A DNA stretch of 64,000 bases from an uncultured Lachnospiraceae bacterium (GTDB taxonomy: Bacteria; Bacillota; Clostridia; Lachnospirales; Lachnospiraceae). Numbering within the stretch: the first letter of the stretch is position 1; the number at the start of each line of letters is the position of its first letter. The translations under genes and the position numbers were made by a program. The notes under the pieces were generated by a model that saw only the letters and a list, made by a program, of their open reading frames with translations, did not search any database and was not told the DNA's origin. Location of the stretch: contig CANPZE010000011.1 of assembly GCA_947589315.1 (NCBI GenBank), positions 1 to 64,000 on the forward strand, given 5' to 3'. Shown here piece after piece: positions 17,090-25,982 of the stretch.

Positions 17090-19606
17090 TTAGTCATAAA
17101 TATAGCTGATAAAAATATCATCTGCCGCTTTAAAGTAATTTTCGGCATTGGAAAGGGACATGGTGGTCTTGTTCCCAGTGGCAGGATTCAGCCATGTGAC
17201 AGAGCTTTCCGTATATCCAGTGATTAATACAGCCTGGTTGTTATCTGTCATGGCGATCACAGGATTTTCCTTACTGACAAAGTATAGGATCTCATCTACA
17301 GTACAGCCGGTTAGATTGACAGGCGTATTCAAATATTTTCCCAGGATATTCATTACTGAATTGCCTTTAAGCTGGGTGGCCGGTACAGTGACCTGGGCAG
17401 TCTGGAGGAGCATATGGATACAGGCTTTCACACTGGAGACCTCTCCACCGGCGGTCGTAGTATGGAAGCCGGATATCTGTTTGCTATAGAATTTGCCGCC
17501 CCGCTCCCATATAACATTAGAATTGCTGTCTGTCACAACCCCCATCTGTTCGTCTGCCAGCTGTATAGCTTCGCCCGCATTGTCCAGGGAATCTGTTATT
17601 TCACCGAAGGCATGTACATAATATCGGACACTTTCATTTTTCTTCGGAGACAAATGAAGAGTAGTATTGTCTGTTATCATAACATATTTTGTAGATTCGA
17701 CAACAGGCAGACGTTTCATGATAAAACCGGCAGGAAGGGAAATATACTTTTCTGTTAAAGCTTTTTCCGTTACCCGGGTAGTAATATCAATGGATTTCTT
17801 CTTAGTATTTTTCTGATTCTGCACACTGTCCTCAGAGGCCTTGTAGAAATGTCCGTTTACTTTCTTCAGACGTTTCAGGCGGATCACATTTTCCTCCACT
17901 GTCACATCGGATATATATTTCTCCTGATATTCTTTTAATATATTTCCCTGGCAGTCGGAAATAATCATTTTGTAAACGGGAGAAATCCGTTTTCCATCCG
18001 TAGATTCATAAATATCGGCGTTACGCACATAACCGTACACCACATTGTCATCAATCGTACCCAGTACCCGGATACTTTGGTTTTTCTCAGCCTGAATAGT
18101 GATACTCAGTTCAGATTCCAGATCGAGGATTGTGATCTGAGAGGCAGGAGAAGAGCCCCTGGCATCTGACCAGACAAAGCATTTTGCTTCTTCCAGCATG
18201 GCAAAATTATCCTCCGATGCATTTTTTGTCAATATGGTATATTGGCGCGAAGTAATATTATAGGCGTAGACCATATCATTTAGGGAGAAATAAAATACAT
18301 TCTTTTTATTTACGTAGCAAAATTCTCCAAAATCCTCTTTTAACTGTTGGTAAGTGGTAGTAAGAGGGATATATACCCGCTCTAAAATCTGGCGTTTCTG
18401 AGGATCATAATTATACAGGAGGATTCCTACTCTTCCTTCATAATCGCCGCTGTTCATATAACCATATACTACAAAACTGAGATTGCCGCTGTCATCAATG
18501 TTCAGGATACGGATATCATGCTGGTCGTAATAGCTGCGAAGGAAATCATTTTCTTTCTGTTCAAAAGTAAATACCTGATTTAGCTGGTTGGTTTCCAGGT
18601 CATAATACCAAAGGGAGCCATTGCGTACAAAGGCCATTTTTTGTTCAGAATCACTGGAAGTGATATTCAGGTCCGTCCGGTTCGTAATACCAATCTTAAA
18701 TTCACTTTTTGTCAGGGAGGTCAGCTCCGGGTCAAAGAGCGCTTCCATGGTTCTGCGGAAATACAGCAGATAGATCCGGTCGAAGGTATAACGGACGCGG
18801 TAAAATTCTTTAATTTGATAGGTTTCCTTTCCTGAGGGCGTCTGGGCCGTGACAAAATAAACTTGTTCCACAGCAGCTGTTTCAATATTCAGTTCTTTAA
18901 TTGTAGGAACACAATTAGTAATCTGTTCCGGATGCAGATTGCCCCAGGCGACCAGCTTACGGCTGGAATTGATGGTGACCTCAGCCAGAGTATTGTCCCG
19001 TGAGGAATGGGTCTCCAGATAAGGTTCGATATCCATAGTCTTCCCCTTATCAAAGGTAGCATCGTGAAAATCATGGACAAAGTTCAGCTTCTCGTCAAGA
19101 TAGAAATCACTGTCGTAATATTTGATCCGGGTATAAAAATAAATTTTCTTACTATAACTCGTAGTTAAAGTGATCTGAAGCCCATATTCTGTACCGGTAT
19201 CCATCGGCGCATCCAGGCGGATCCGTACAGTCTTGTAGGAATCTTCCTGGGTGAAGGCAGTCAGGGAATCGGAAGAGATCGTTTTTTTATTCGGGATATC
19301 CTGAAGCTCATAATCTAATTTTTTGATCTCCAGTTCATTTTCTGCAATCTGGGCAGTAAAGGCTTTGCTGGTATCCAGGGGTGTGATCGATTCCCGCAGC
19401 TGCGCGCTGTCCTGTTGGCTGCTGTAACCGTGCAGGGTATTTACCTGGTGCTTGTCCAGCTGGAGATATACGATGGGGAAGGTGGACGCCTGCAGGCTGG
19501 TAGCAGTTGTCTTTCCCACACTGATGTCCGGTATATTTTTACTGAAAAAAAACATAGAAACGCCAAATATAATACAAAGGCCGACAAATTTATAAAAATG
19601 TTTCAA
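17090..19606 (-). CDS. Large membrane-anchored extracytoplasmic protein with C39-peptidase-like C-terminus
   Basis: 838 residues from a TTG start at 19606, preceded by GGAGG with 6-base spacing; the reading frame extends upstream to 19717 without a comparable site. Residues 7-22 are a membrane anchor (FVGLCIIFGVSMFFF), the rest probably outside. The middle (about 100-650) is beta-rich with propeller-like strands such as NGSLWYYDLETNQLNQVF. The last roughly 150 residues resemble a C39-type papain fold: a cysteine in SSVKACIHMLLQ, then AVLITGYTESSVTWLNPATG, where the usual HAVVITGY...DP has Gln for His and Asn for Asp. It is therefore probably a non-catalytic or diverged peptidase-like domain. 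I recognise no named family for the whole protein. Confidence 0.6.
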   Translation of the reverse strand: MKHFYKFVGLCIIFGVSMFFFSKNIPDISVGKTTATSLQASTFPIVYLQLDKHQVNTLHGYSSQQDSAQLRESITPLDTSKAFTAQIAENELEIKKLDYELQDIPNKKTISSDSLTAFTQEDSYKTVRIRLDAPMDTGTEYGLQITLTTSYSKKIYFYTRIKYYDSDFYLDEKLNFVHDFHDATFDKGKTMDIEPYLETHSSRDNTLAEVTINSSRKLVAWGNLHPEQITNCVPTIKELNIETAAVEQVYFVTAQTPSGKETYQIKEFYRVRYTFDRIYLLYFRRTMEALFDPELTSLTKSEFKIGITNRTDLNITSSDSEQKMAFVRNGSLWYYDLETNQLNQVFTFEQKENDFLRSYYDQHDIRILNIDDSGNLSFVVYGYMNSGDYEGRVGILLYNYDPQKRQILERVYIPLTTTYQQLKEDFGEFCYVNKKNVFYFSLNDMVYAYNITSRQYTILTKNASEDNFAMLEEAKCFVWSDARGSSPASQITILDLESELSITIQAEKNQSIRVLGTIDDNVVYGYVRNADIYESTDGKRISPVYKMIISDCQGNILKEYQEKYISDVTVEENVIRLKRLKKVNGHFYKASEDSVQNQKNTKKKSIDITTRVTEKALTEKYISLPAGFIMKRLPVVESTKYVMITDNTTLHLSPKKNESVRYYVHAFGEITDSLDNAGEAIQLADEQMGVVTDSNSNVIWERGGKFYSKQISGFHTTTAGGEVSSVKACIHMLLQTAQVTVPATQLKGNSVMNILGKYLNTPVNLTGCTVDEILYFVSKENPVIAMTDNNQAVLITGYTESSVTWLNPATGNKTTMSLSNAENYFKAADDIFISYIYD

Positions 19607-19772
19607 AACGAACCTCCAAAATTCTCCCCGACCGATAGAAGGGTCTGTCAAAGTGTGATGTTTCATTCCTTTTAGTATAGATTGTTCTTCCGCAAAAGGC
19701 AAGACGCAGGCAGGCACAATTTCTTAAAATTTACATAAGATAGGGATAACAGAGCAGGAAGGGAAAAAGAAA

Positions 19773-20138
19773 ATGAAAGAAGCTTTATATGATCCCCAGA
19801 CAGATGATATGACATTTCCGTTAGAATTGGCGCAGATCAGTGAGAATGAAAAAGAAAAGGACATTAATTACCTGTATCCTTTAGAGGTGGCGGGGCTGCA
19901 GAATATGGTGTCCCAGGTATGCGATCAGATGGAGTATGAGGGAAGCATGATGTATGACTGCTATCCGGATAAGGTTACTGTGGAACGGATGGCGCGATCG
20001 ATCTGCTGTGAAAACAATAAGAGAGAAGACTGCTGCGACAATGAGAAATGGGTGCAGCCATTGGTAGAGGTAATGCTGTGTCATGAAATGAGTAACCGGA
20101 GATGGCGGAGAAGATGCCGTCAGGAAAGAATGGGATAG
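19773..20138 (+). CDS. Hypothetical protein, cysteine-containing, 121 residues
   Basis: No family recognised. The protein is acidic at the N-terminus and ends in an Arg-rich tail (NRRWRRRCRQERMG). It has seven cysteines, including CC pairs in ARSICCENN and REDCCDNE, which could bind metal. No membrane segment or signal peptide. AGGAAGGG lies upstream of ATG 19773, and coding-like composition over the full length makes it likely real. It stands alone between the minus-strand C39-like gene (divergent) and a convergent hypothetical gene. Confidence 0.6.
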   Translation: MKEALYDPQTDDMTFPLELAQISENEKEKDINYLYPLEVAGLQNMVSQVCDQMEYEGSMMYDCYPDKVTVERMARSICCENNKREDCCDNEKWVQPLVEVMLCHEMSNRRWRRRCRQERMG

Positions 20139-20152
20139 CCGGGGCTTTCTTT

Positions 20153-20647
20153 TCAAAAATCATAGTCAATGCAGGGCAATCCTAGATAGATATGGCTGCA
20201 GCCTCCTTTCTTATCCCAAGTAAATACTACTTGAAGATTGGCGTTATTTTGGGAAAGGGGAGTAATACCAAGCTGTTGTTCCAGCAAAGGGCTGTAGCAG
20301 TAGAAATCGGAATATCCCCTTTCTCTGTGGGAGGAAAGGAGTTGAAAGGAACTGTCAAGGCGGGAGCACAGAGACTGGCAGAAGGCCTGGGCAGTATCCG
20401 GCGTAAGGGAAACTCTGTCCGCTAAATCTAGTTCCAGGGTCTGGCTAGTCTTAAAAGCAGGGACAGCGATAGGTTCTGCATCATCCAGCGTCACTGTATC
20501 CTGGAAGGCGGGAACGGAGCGGCGTCCTGAAAGCAGCTGGCCCAGCGCTGAGGACTGGAGCAGGGCGGCGCCCCAGCAGGTGACAGCCAGAACGATCGCC
20601 AGTAAAATAGGGACTTTATGATCAACAGGAAAAATTTTCTTTTTCAT
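20153..20647 (-). CDS. Hypothetical single-pass membrane protein
   Basis: 164 residues. An N-terminal basic stretch MKKKIFPVDHK is followed by one membrane segment (VPILLAIVLAVTCWGAALL) and an extracytoplasmic part of about 130 residues without recognised motifs. Two cysteines (FCQSLCSRL) and later CYSP and GGCSH could form disulfides. AAGGAGG lies 8 bases before ATG 20647. It is about 100 bases downstream of the rsmI stop on the same strand, so may be transcribed with the tmk-rsmI cluster. Confidence 0.6.
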   Translation of the reverse strand: MKKKIFPVDHKVPILLAIVLAVTCWGAALLQSSALGQLLSGRRSVPAFQDTVTLDDAEPIAVPAFKTSQTLELDLADRVSLTPDTAQAFCQSLCSRLDSSFQLLSSHRERGYSDFYCYSPLLEQQLGITPLSQNNANLQVVFTWDKKGGCSHIYLGLPCIDYDF

Positions 20648-20747
20648 AATCAAAACCTCCTTTTTATATAAGGGTTCTGTTATTAATTTTTCCGTTTTTC
20701 ATAAAAATATACTTTTTTTAATTTGTCTTTTTATTCCATAAAAATTT

Positions 20748-21587
20748 TTAAGAAAGTAGTTGTTGATAAATCTCTCTTTTAGAAACACCTCTGTCGGCGG
20801 CTACTTTTTTCATGGCTTCTTTTTTGGAAAGCCCCTGGTCCAGATAAAGCTGCATATGTTGGTCCAGTTCCATGTTCTGCCATGCTGCCTGGGCTTGCTC
20901 TTCCAATTGCCGGCGGGGCAGCCCTTCAATTACTAAAACATATTCTCCTCTGGGAGGAATTTCCTCGCATTGCTGTACAGCCTGGGACAGGGTGGTCAGT
21001 TCTATCGTTTCATGGATTTTGGTAAGCTCCCGGCACAGAGTAAGGCGTCGGTCTCCTAAAGTTTTAAGCAGCTCTTGTAATGTAGAAGGCAGATGGTGAG
21101 GAGATTCATACAGGAGTATAGTTCTTGTCTCAGTTTTTAAAGCTTCTAAAATTTTTCTGCGTTCTTTTTTGTCCCAGGGAAGAAAAGCCTCAAAGGCAAA
21201 ACGGCGTGTGGCGAGGCCGGAAAGAGTCAGCGCAGTAATGCATGCGCAGGCTCCTGGCAGAGAAGTCACGGTAATTCCGGCCTCATACGCCTGGCGCACC
21301 AGTTCTTCTCCAGGATCGGAGATGCCTGGCGTTCCGGCATCGGTTACCAAGGCGATGCGGAGGCCTTCTGACAGCTTGTCTACAAGCCAGGCGGCTTTAT
21401 CTATTTTATTGTACTCATGGTAACTGGTCATAGGGGTCTTAATATCAAAATGGTTCAGGAGTTTGATCGTATTGCGAGTGTCTTCTGCAGCGATCAGATC
21501 TACCTCTTTCAATGTGCGGAGTACCCGCAAGGTAATATCTTCCAGATTGCCAATAGGAGTTGCACAAAGGTATAAGATTCCAGGCAT
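20748..21587 (-). CDS. rsmI: 16S rRNA (cytidine1402-2'-O)-methyltransferase RsmI
   Basis: 279 residues. It 2'-O-methylates C1402 in the ribosomal P site. Signatures: YLCATPIGNLEDITLR at the N-terminus, AAEDTRNTIKLLNHF, TSYHEYN, VTDAGTPGISDPGEELV and LPGACACITAL. ATG 21587 is preceded by AGGAGG at 10-base spacing; the in-frame TTG at 21593 is an alternative. It begins 2 bases after the stop of the trmN6-like gene, as in the B. subtilis yabB-yazA-rsmI group. Confidence 0.96.
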   Translation of the reverse strand: MPGILYLCATPIGNLEDITLRVLRTLKEVDLIAAEDTRNTIKLLNHFDIKTPMTSYHEYNKIDKAAWLVDKLSEGLRIALVTDAGTPGISDPGEELVRQAYEAGITVTSLPGACACITALTLSGLATRRFAFEAFLPWDKKERRKILEALKTETRTILLYESPHHLPSTLQELLKTLGDRRLTLCRELTKIHETIELTTLSQAVQQCEEIPPRGEYVLVIEGLPRRQLEEQAQAAWQNMELDQHMQLYLDQGLSKKEAMKKVAADRGVSKREIYQQLLS

Positions 21588-21589
21588 GA

Positions 21590-22351
21590 TCAATCTACCT
21601 CCTTCTTTCTTTGACTGTAAATCTGTTGGATTTCTTCACTGTATCTTCCTGGAGCCTGGTAAATGATCAGGGGAGCTTCTACAGTAAGCTGAGGATTGCC
21701 TCCCCGGACGGCTTCTACTAATATCATATTGGGATTCCTTCCCTCGTAAGGCTGTACCAGGCGCATCCGTTTGGGTTCCAGCCGGTATTTTGTCAGAGTG
21801 GAAAAAATCTCTACGAGGCGGAAAGGACGGTGGACCATGAAAAAATGGCCTCCCGGGCGAAGAAGAACAGAGCTTTCCCGGACCAGGTCTTCCAGGGTGC
21901 AAAGAATCTCATGGCGGGCAATCGCTTTAGGAAGAGCGGGATTCTTTAAACCGTGCTGATCATTCATATAAGGCGGGTTGGAGGTGATAATGTCAAAAGA
22001 AGAAAGAGGGAACAGGGAGGAAGCCGATTTAATGTCTCCTGTATGAATCTGGATTTTCTGCTCCAGGTGGTTAAGGAGGACGCTGCGCCTTGCCATATCT
22101 GCGCTGTCCTCCTGGATCTCCAGGGCGTCCAGCCTGCCGGCCTGGGTTCTGGCCGCCAAAAGAATAGGGATAATGCCAGTGCCGGTTCCCATATCCAAGA
22201 TCCGGCTTCCTGCCTTACATTTCACAAAAGCAGAGAGAAGAACGGCATCCATGCCAAAGCAGAACTTCTCAGGATTCTGAATAATATGATAATCATTGAT
22301 CTGTAGGTCGTCCAGCCGTTCTCCCGGCTGCAAAAAAGAAACAGAGGGCAT
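21590..22351 (-). CDS. tRNA1(Val) adenine-N6-methyltransferase-like protein (TrmN6/YabB family)
   Basis: 253 residues. A class I SAM-dependent methyltransferase with ILDMGTGTGIIPILLAA and the amino-methyltransferase motif TSNPPYMND. It begins with the family segment ERLDDLQINDYHIIQ and carries GMDAVLLSAF. In E. coli the homologue methylates A37 of tRNA1(Val); the exact target here is unproven. It lies between ricT (26 bases upstream) and rsmI (2 bases downstream), all in one direction. Confidence 0.9.
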   Translation of the reverse strand: MPSVSFLQPGERLDDLQINDYHIIQNPEKFCFGMDAVLLSAFVKCKAGSRILDMGTGTGIIPILLAARTQAGRLDALEIQEDSADMARRSVLLNHLEQKIQIHTGDIKSASSLFPLSSFDIITSNPPYMNDQHGLKNPALPKAIARHEILCTLEDLVRESSVLLRPGGHFFMVHRPFRLVEIFSTLTKYRLEPKRMRLVQPYEGRNPNMILVEAVRGGNPQLTVEAPLIIYQAPGRYSEEIQQIYSQRKKEVD

Positions 22352-22377
22352 AGTGAACTCCTGTACCGTTGCAAATA

Positions 22378-23541
22378 TTATCTGTCATACCGGCGGTCCC
22401 GGTGAGAATTGTTTTTGTAGCTTCGTCTCTTCTCCCCGCCCTTTCCATCTTCATGGTAATTGGCATTAGTCCTGGGTTTAGAATGGCTGCGTTGGGAATT
22501 ATAGCTATAATCCTGGTTACGGCTGCCATCGTACGGCTTGCGGCCGTTTTTGCCGTAATGATTGTACTGTCCATGGCGGTCCCGGGATTTCTTTGTTTTA
22601 GTCCCTGCGTTCTCCTCCGCCAGATCTTCCCGGTCTGCTTCTTCCAGCCTGGCCAGGGCCTTCAGTTCAGCTTCGTCAATCTCCTCATCCGGAAGGGGAG
22701 AGGCGACAGGGGCGCCCTTGGGGCGTTTCTTTGCATCGAAAGACAGAGCATCGACAGGATACTCCCGGATCTCTTTGTCATCGTTTGATTTTGTTATAAT
22801 AACTTTTACCAGCTGTTTTAATACGCTGATACTCTGTACTTCCCCTCTGTGTCCCTCGGGAGTAGTAACCTGGGTGCCAATGGCAGGAAGGCGGCTGTTC
22901 AGATATTCATACGCTTCCTGTTCGTTTTTCAGGCAGCACATCAATCTGCCGCATACGCCGGATATTTTGGAGGGGTTCAGGGACAAATTCTGCTCCTTGG
23001 CCATTTTAATGGATACAGGGATAAACTCTGACAGATAGCTGTGGCAGCACAGGGGGCGTCCACAGATAGCGATTCCTCCGATCAGCTTTGTTTCGTCCCG
23101 GACGCCAATCTGGCGAAGTTCAATACGGGTCCGGAAGACGGCGGCCAGATCCTTTACCAGCTCGCGGAAGTCAATGCGGCCATCAGCGGTAAAATAAAAT
23201 AATAGTTTATTTCTGTCAAAGGTATACTCGGAGTCGATCAGTTTCATTTCCAGTCCGTGCTGGGCGATCTTGTCCAGGCAGATCTGGAACGCTTCCTTTT
23301 CTTTAACCTTATTTTCTGCATAGATAGCATCGTCCTCAGAAGTGGCCAGGCGAATGATCGGTTTTAGAGGAGTAACGATCTTCTCCTCTGCCATATCTGT
23401 GGGAGCGAGTATAACATTTCCGTATTCTATGCCCCGGGCGGTCTCTACAATGACATGGTCTCCCTTATTGACAGGAAGACCAATGGGGTCAAAGTAATAT
23501 AATTTTCCGGATTTTCGGAATTTAACGCCTATTATAACCAT
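22378..23541 (-). CDS. ricT: PSP1-domain protein RicT (YaaT)
   Basis: 387 residues. In B. subtilis RicT, with RicA and RicF, binds Fe-S clusters and supports RNase Y mRNA maturation, sporulation and competence. The PSP1 core is clear: VIIGVKFRKSGKLYYFDP, RIDFRELVKDLAAVFRTRIE, and the cysteine motifs ICGRPLCCHSYL and SGVCGRLMCCLKNEQ that likely coordinate iron-sulfur clusters. An extension of about 110 residues rich in Lys, Arg, Asn, Ser and Tyr, from about residue 275, is an addition to the core and may contact RNA. It sits between holB and the trmN6-like gene. Confidence 0.93.
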   Translation of the reverse strand: MVIIGVKFRKSGKLYYFDPIGLPVNKGDHVIVETARGIEYGNVILAPTDMAEEKIVTPLKPIIRLATSEDDAIYAENKVKEKEAFQICLDKIAQHGLEMKLIDSEYTFDRNKLLFYFTADGRIDFRELVKDLAAVFRTRIELRQIGVRDETKLIGGIAICGRPLCCHSYLSEFIPVSIKMAKEQNLSLNPSKISGVCGRLMCCLKNEQEAYEYLNSRLPAIGTQVTTPEGHRGEVQSISVLKQLVKVIITKSNDDKEIREYPVDALSFDAKKRPKGAPVASPLPDEEIDEAELKALARLEEADREDLAEENAGTKTKKSRDRHGQYNHYGKNGRKPYDGSRNQDYSYNSQRSHSKPRTNANYHEDGKGGEKRRSYKNNSHRDRRYDR

Positions 23542-23652
23542 AACTATTTATCCTCTCTATTATTCTACCTGATCCCTGGGGACCAGATATTAATGCGGTA
23601 TCTTTATTATTTCACATTCTGCCAGATATCTTTCCTTCCGGCGCTGGATAGA

Positions 23653-24642
23653 TCAGCCGCATTTTATTGTAAATATCATCAATTCTATGGCTACATCAAA
23701 GTTTACATTAGCAGCAAGGCGGATCTTTACCTTATTGATCGCCTGAATGATATTTTCTACATCTTCATATGTTCTGACACTGGCTTGCCGGGAAATGGCA
23801 TTATATTCATCCTGGTATAAAAGAAGATTGTTATCCTTGGTGATCTTAAACATCAGGACATCCCGATACCAAAGCAGCATCAGATCCAGATAATCATTGA
23901 TCAGGCCTTTATTCTGAGAAAAGCCGCGGATAGTTTCCAGGATTTCCGTCAATTCCATCGAGTCAATATTTCGCAATAACCGAAGCACCTGCGACTTCAT
24001 TTCCTGGAAATCATCAGAAGCAGCGAACCGGATCGCCTGCCCCATGTTACCCTGGCAGAAGCCGGCAGCGATCTGAGCCTGTTCCTTTTCCATAGAAAGC
24101 TTTTTCATTAAGTAATCGGCAATCTGTTCCTTGTTGACCGGCTTTGTGTTTAAAATAACACAGCGGGACTGGATCGTAGGAAGCAGGCCGCTGATATTGT
24201 CTGTGATCAGTAAGATCACGGCATAAGAGGGTGGTTCTTCTATGGTCTTGAGAAGGGCATTTTGAGCCTGCTCTGTCATTTTATGGGCTTCCGGAATAAT
24301 ATATACTTTATGCGTGCTGCTGTAAGGTTTAATCCCAATGTCATTATTGACCTGATCCCGGATATCATCCACGAGAATGCTAAGTTTTTCATGGGTCACA
24401 TGGCGGATGTCCGGATGGTTTCCAGATTCCGCCTGGATACAGGACTTGCAGATACCGCAGGCATAGGGGGAGGAGCTGTCTTCGCAGAGAAGAGCCTTGG
24501 AAAAAGCATCTGCCAGCATTTTTTTGCCGGAACCAGCCTCTCCGTGTAAAATATAAGCATGAGATATCCGTTTTGTCTCAATTGCAGTGAGAAAATGTTC
24601 TTTTATTTGCGTTTGTCCAATGATTTCTTTAAAATCTGCCAT
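23653..24642 (-). CDS. holB: DNA polymerase III delta' subunit
   Basis: 329 residues. Part of the clamp loader. AAA+ features: IGQTQIKEHFLTAIE, HAYILHGEAGSGKKMLADAF (Walker A) and a four-cysteine zinc module (CEDSSSPYACGICKSCIQ). The sensor region is NALLKTIEEPPSYAVILLIT, with SRC motif SRCVILN. The Walker A GSGKK lacks the usual final S/T, common in delta' proteins, which do not hydrolyse ATP. GGAGA precedes ATG 24642. Confidence 0.94.
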   Translation of the reverse strand: MADFKEIIGQTQIKEHFLTAIETKRISHAYILHGEAGSGKKMLADAFSKALLCEDSSSPYACGICKSCIQAESGNHPDIRHVTHEKLSILVDDIRDQVNNDIGIKPYSSTHKVYIIPEAHKMTEQAQNALLKTIEEPPSYAVILLITDNISGLLPTIQSRCVILNTKPVNKEQIADYLMKKLSMEKEQAQIAAGFCQGNMGQAIRFAASDDFQEMKSQVLRLLRNIDSMELTEILETIRGFSQNKGLINDYLDLMLLWYRDVLMFKITKDNNLLLYQDEYNAISRQASVRTYEDVENIIQAINKVKIRLAANVNFDVAIELMIFTIKCG

Positions 24643-24677
24643 AACTGTCTCCAATCTTCTATAACGGCTTCCAGGTA

Positions 24678-25118
24678 TCAGGTAAAAATATCCAGTAAAA
24701 GACCCTGGATCTCTCCTATCTTATTGAGGATTGCAATGTGATCCTTTTCATCTTTCATCAATTCTTCTGCCAGTTCATCTAAGGTCTGATTTACAAGTTT
24801 GATCATGCCGTATACCCGATGACGTCCTTTTTTATCCAGAAAATTCTCCCGGCTGAACTGATGGGAGTGAGTAACGATTTCATTCATAAAATCTTTAATC
24901 AGCCGGCGGTAGAGCTTCATGTCCCTTATGTCCATCTTTCGGGACAGCTTATCGCCCTGGCGGGTGATCTCTTCCATCATATTCGACAGACAGGCCTGCA
25001 GTTCCTGTTCCTCAATGCTGCTCAGCAAAGTAAAACGAAAGGTATCGTCGCCGGAGGCAGTCTGCGGGTGGGAATCTACCTGGGTAAGCTGTTGAAGTTG
25101 ATTTATTTTTAATTCCAT
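24678..25118 (-). CDS. yaaR: YaaR family protein (DUF327)
   Basis: 146 residues, the same length as B. subtilis YaaR. It shows the family pattern FRFTLLSSIEEQELQACL, RQGDKLSRKMDIRDMKLYRRLIKDFMNEIV and GRHRVYGMIKLVNQTLDELAEEL, predicted helical throughout. Function not established. AGGAGA precedes ATG 25118. It lies 10 bases after tmk and before holB, as in other Firmicutes, but the c-di-AMP receptor gene darA (yaaQ) usually found between them is missing here. Confidence 0.88.
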   Translation of the reverse strand: MELKINQLQQLTQVDSHPQTASGDDTFRFTLLSSIEEQELQACLSNMMEEITRQGDKLSRKMDIRDMKLYRRLIKDFMNEIVTHSHQFSRENFLDKKGRHRVYGMIKLVNQTLDELAEELMKDEKDHIAILNKIGEIQGLLLDIFT

Positions 25119-25128
25119 AGGCATTCTC

Positions 25129-25758
25129 CTATACAAAGTAGTGGCATACCTTTGACCAGATCTCCTCCGCAATGGCCGCCGCATCTTGATTACCATTTAT
25201 AATAATAATATTTTGCTGCTCTTTCAGCTGTTCTATCAAATCAAAATAGCGCTGTCGCACCTGGGTCAGCTGGCTTTTCGTTTCATATCGGTCCATGTGG
25301 AACCTTCCCCTGCCGATCCGTTCCAATGCAGTCTCTGGATCCACATCAATAAAAAGATGGCAGTCCGGCTTATGAATCCGTAGAGCCTGCAAATTCAGGG
25401 ACATAACCCAGTCCAGAGGGAGACTGACTCCCTGATAGGCATAGGTCGACAGAACATAACGGTCAGAAAGGACGGCAATTCCCTGTTCTAATTGGCGGCA
25501 AAGCCCATCTGTGGTATTGTTCAGATGATCCAGGCGGTCTGCAGCAAAGAGAGCAGCCATGGCCGCCTCATCCATAGGCAGCCGATTGGACAGGACCTGG
25601 CGGATCAGGGAACCTATCGGTCCATCTGTAGGTTCTCTGGTCACAAGGCAGGGAATCTGCTGCTGTTGGATACGGTCCTGCAACAGAGAGATCTGTGTAG
25701 TTTTGCCGCTTCCGTCAATTCCTTCAAAAACGATAAACCGTCCCTTTTGTGAATTCAT
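25129..25758 (-). CDS. tmk: Thymidylate kinase
   Basis: 209 residues. It phosphorylates dTMP to dTDP. The P-loop FEGIDGSGKTTQISLLQDRI, the DR(Y/H) motif LSDRYVLSTYAYQG, and the family segment CHLFIDVDPETALERI are all present. ATG 25758 has GGAGG at 6-base spacing; ATG 25764 overlaps that site. First gene of the minus-strand cluster tmk-yaaR-holB-ricT-trmN6-like-rsmI. Confidence 0.95.
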   Translation of the reverse strand: MNSQKGRFIVFEGIDGSGKTTQISLLQDRIQQQQIPCLVTREPTDGPIGSLIRQVLSNRLPMDEAAMAALFAADRLDHLNNTTDGLCRQLEQGIAVLSDRYVLSTYAYQGVSLPLDWVMSLNLQALRIHKPDCHLFIDVDPETALERIGRGRFHMDRYETKSQLTQVRQRYFDLIEQLKEQQNIIIINGNQDAAAIAEEIWSKVCHYFV

Positions 25759-25795
25759 TCCCATCCTCCGTTTGCCAATTGGTTAGTTATAATCT

Positions 25796-25824
25796 ATCAT
25801 ACCCTTTTTTGATAGTATTTGCAA
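25796..25824 (-). promoter_or_regulatory. Promoter of the tmk operon
   Basis: On the minus strand TTGCAA (25824-25819) and TATGAT (25801-25796) are 17 bases apart, 38 bases upstream of the tmk start. It fits a housekeeping sigma promoter for the six-gene cluster. Confidence 0.65.
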
Positions 25825-25898
25825 GCATTCTCGTCTGTTGGATCAAATTGGATCAAATTCCCCTCTAAAAAACGCAGTGGAAAATTCCCCCGGAAGGA

Positions 25899-25927
25899 TT
25901 GTCAATCAATCTGCCAGCTGTTATAAT
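25899..25927 (+). promoter_or_regulatory. Promoter of the HD-GYP gene
   Basis: TTGTCA (25899-25904) and TATAAT (25922-25927) are separated by 17 bases, about 55 bases before the ATG. Strong housekeeping-type promoter. Confidence 0.75.
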
Positions 25928-25982
25928 AGATACCAGAGTATAGATGCGATGCGTTATAAGGGAACAGAAGAGGGAGAAAAGC

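Noticed and set aside
25838-25857. Tandem duplication TTGGATCAAA twice between tmk and the HD-GYP gene
   Set aside because: Too short and outside both promoters' core elements; likely a chance duplication, though an operator cannot be excluded.
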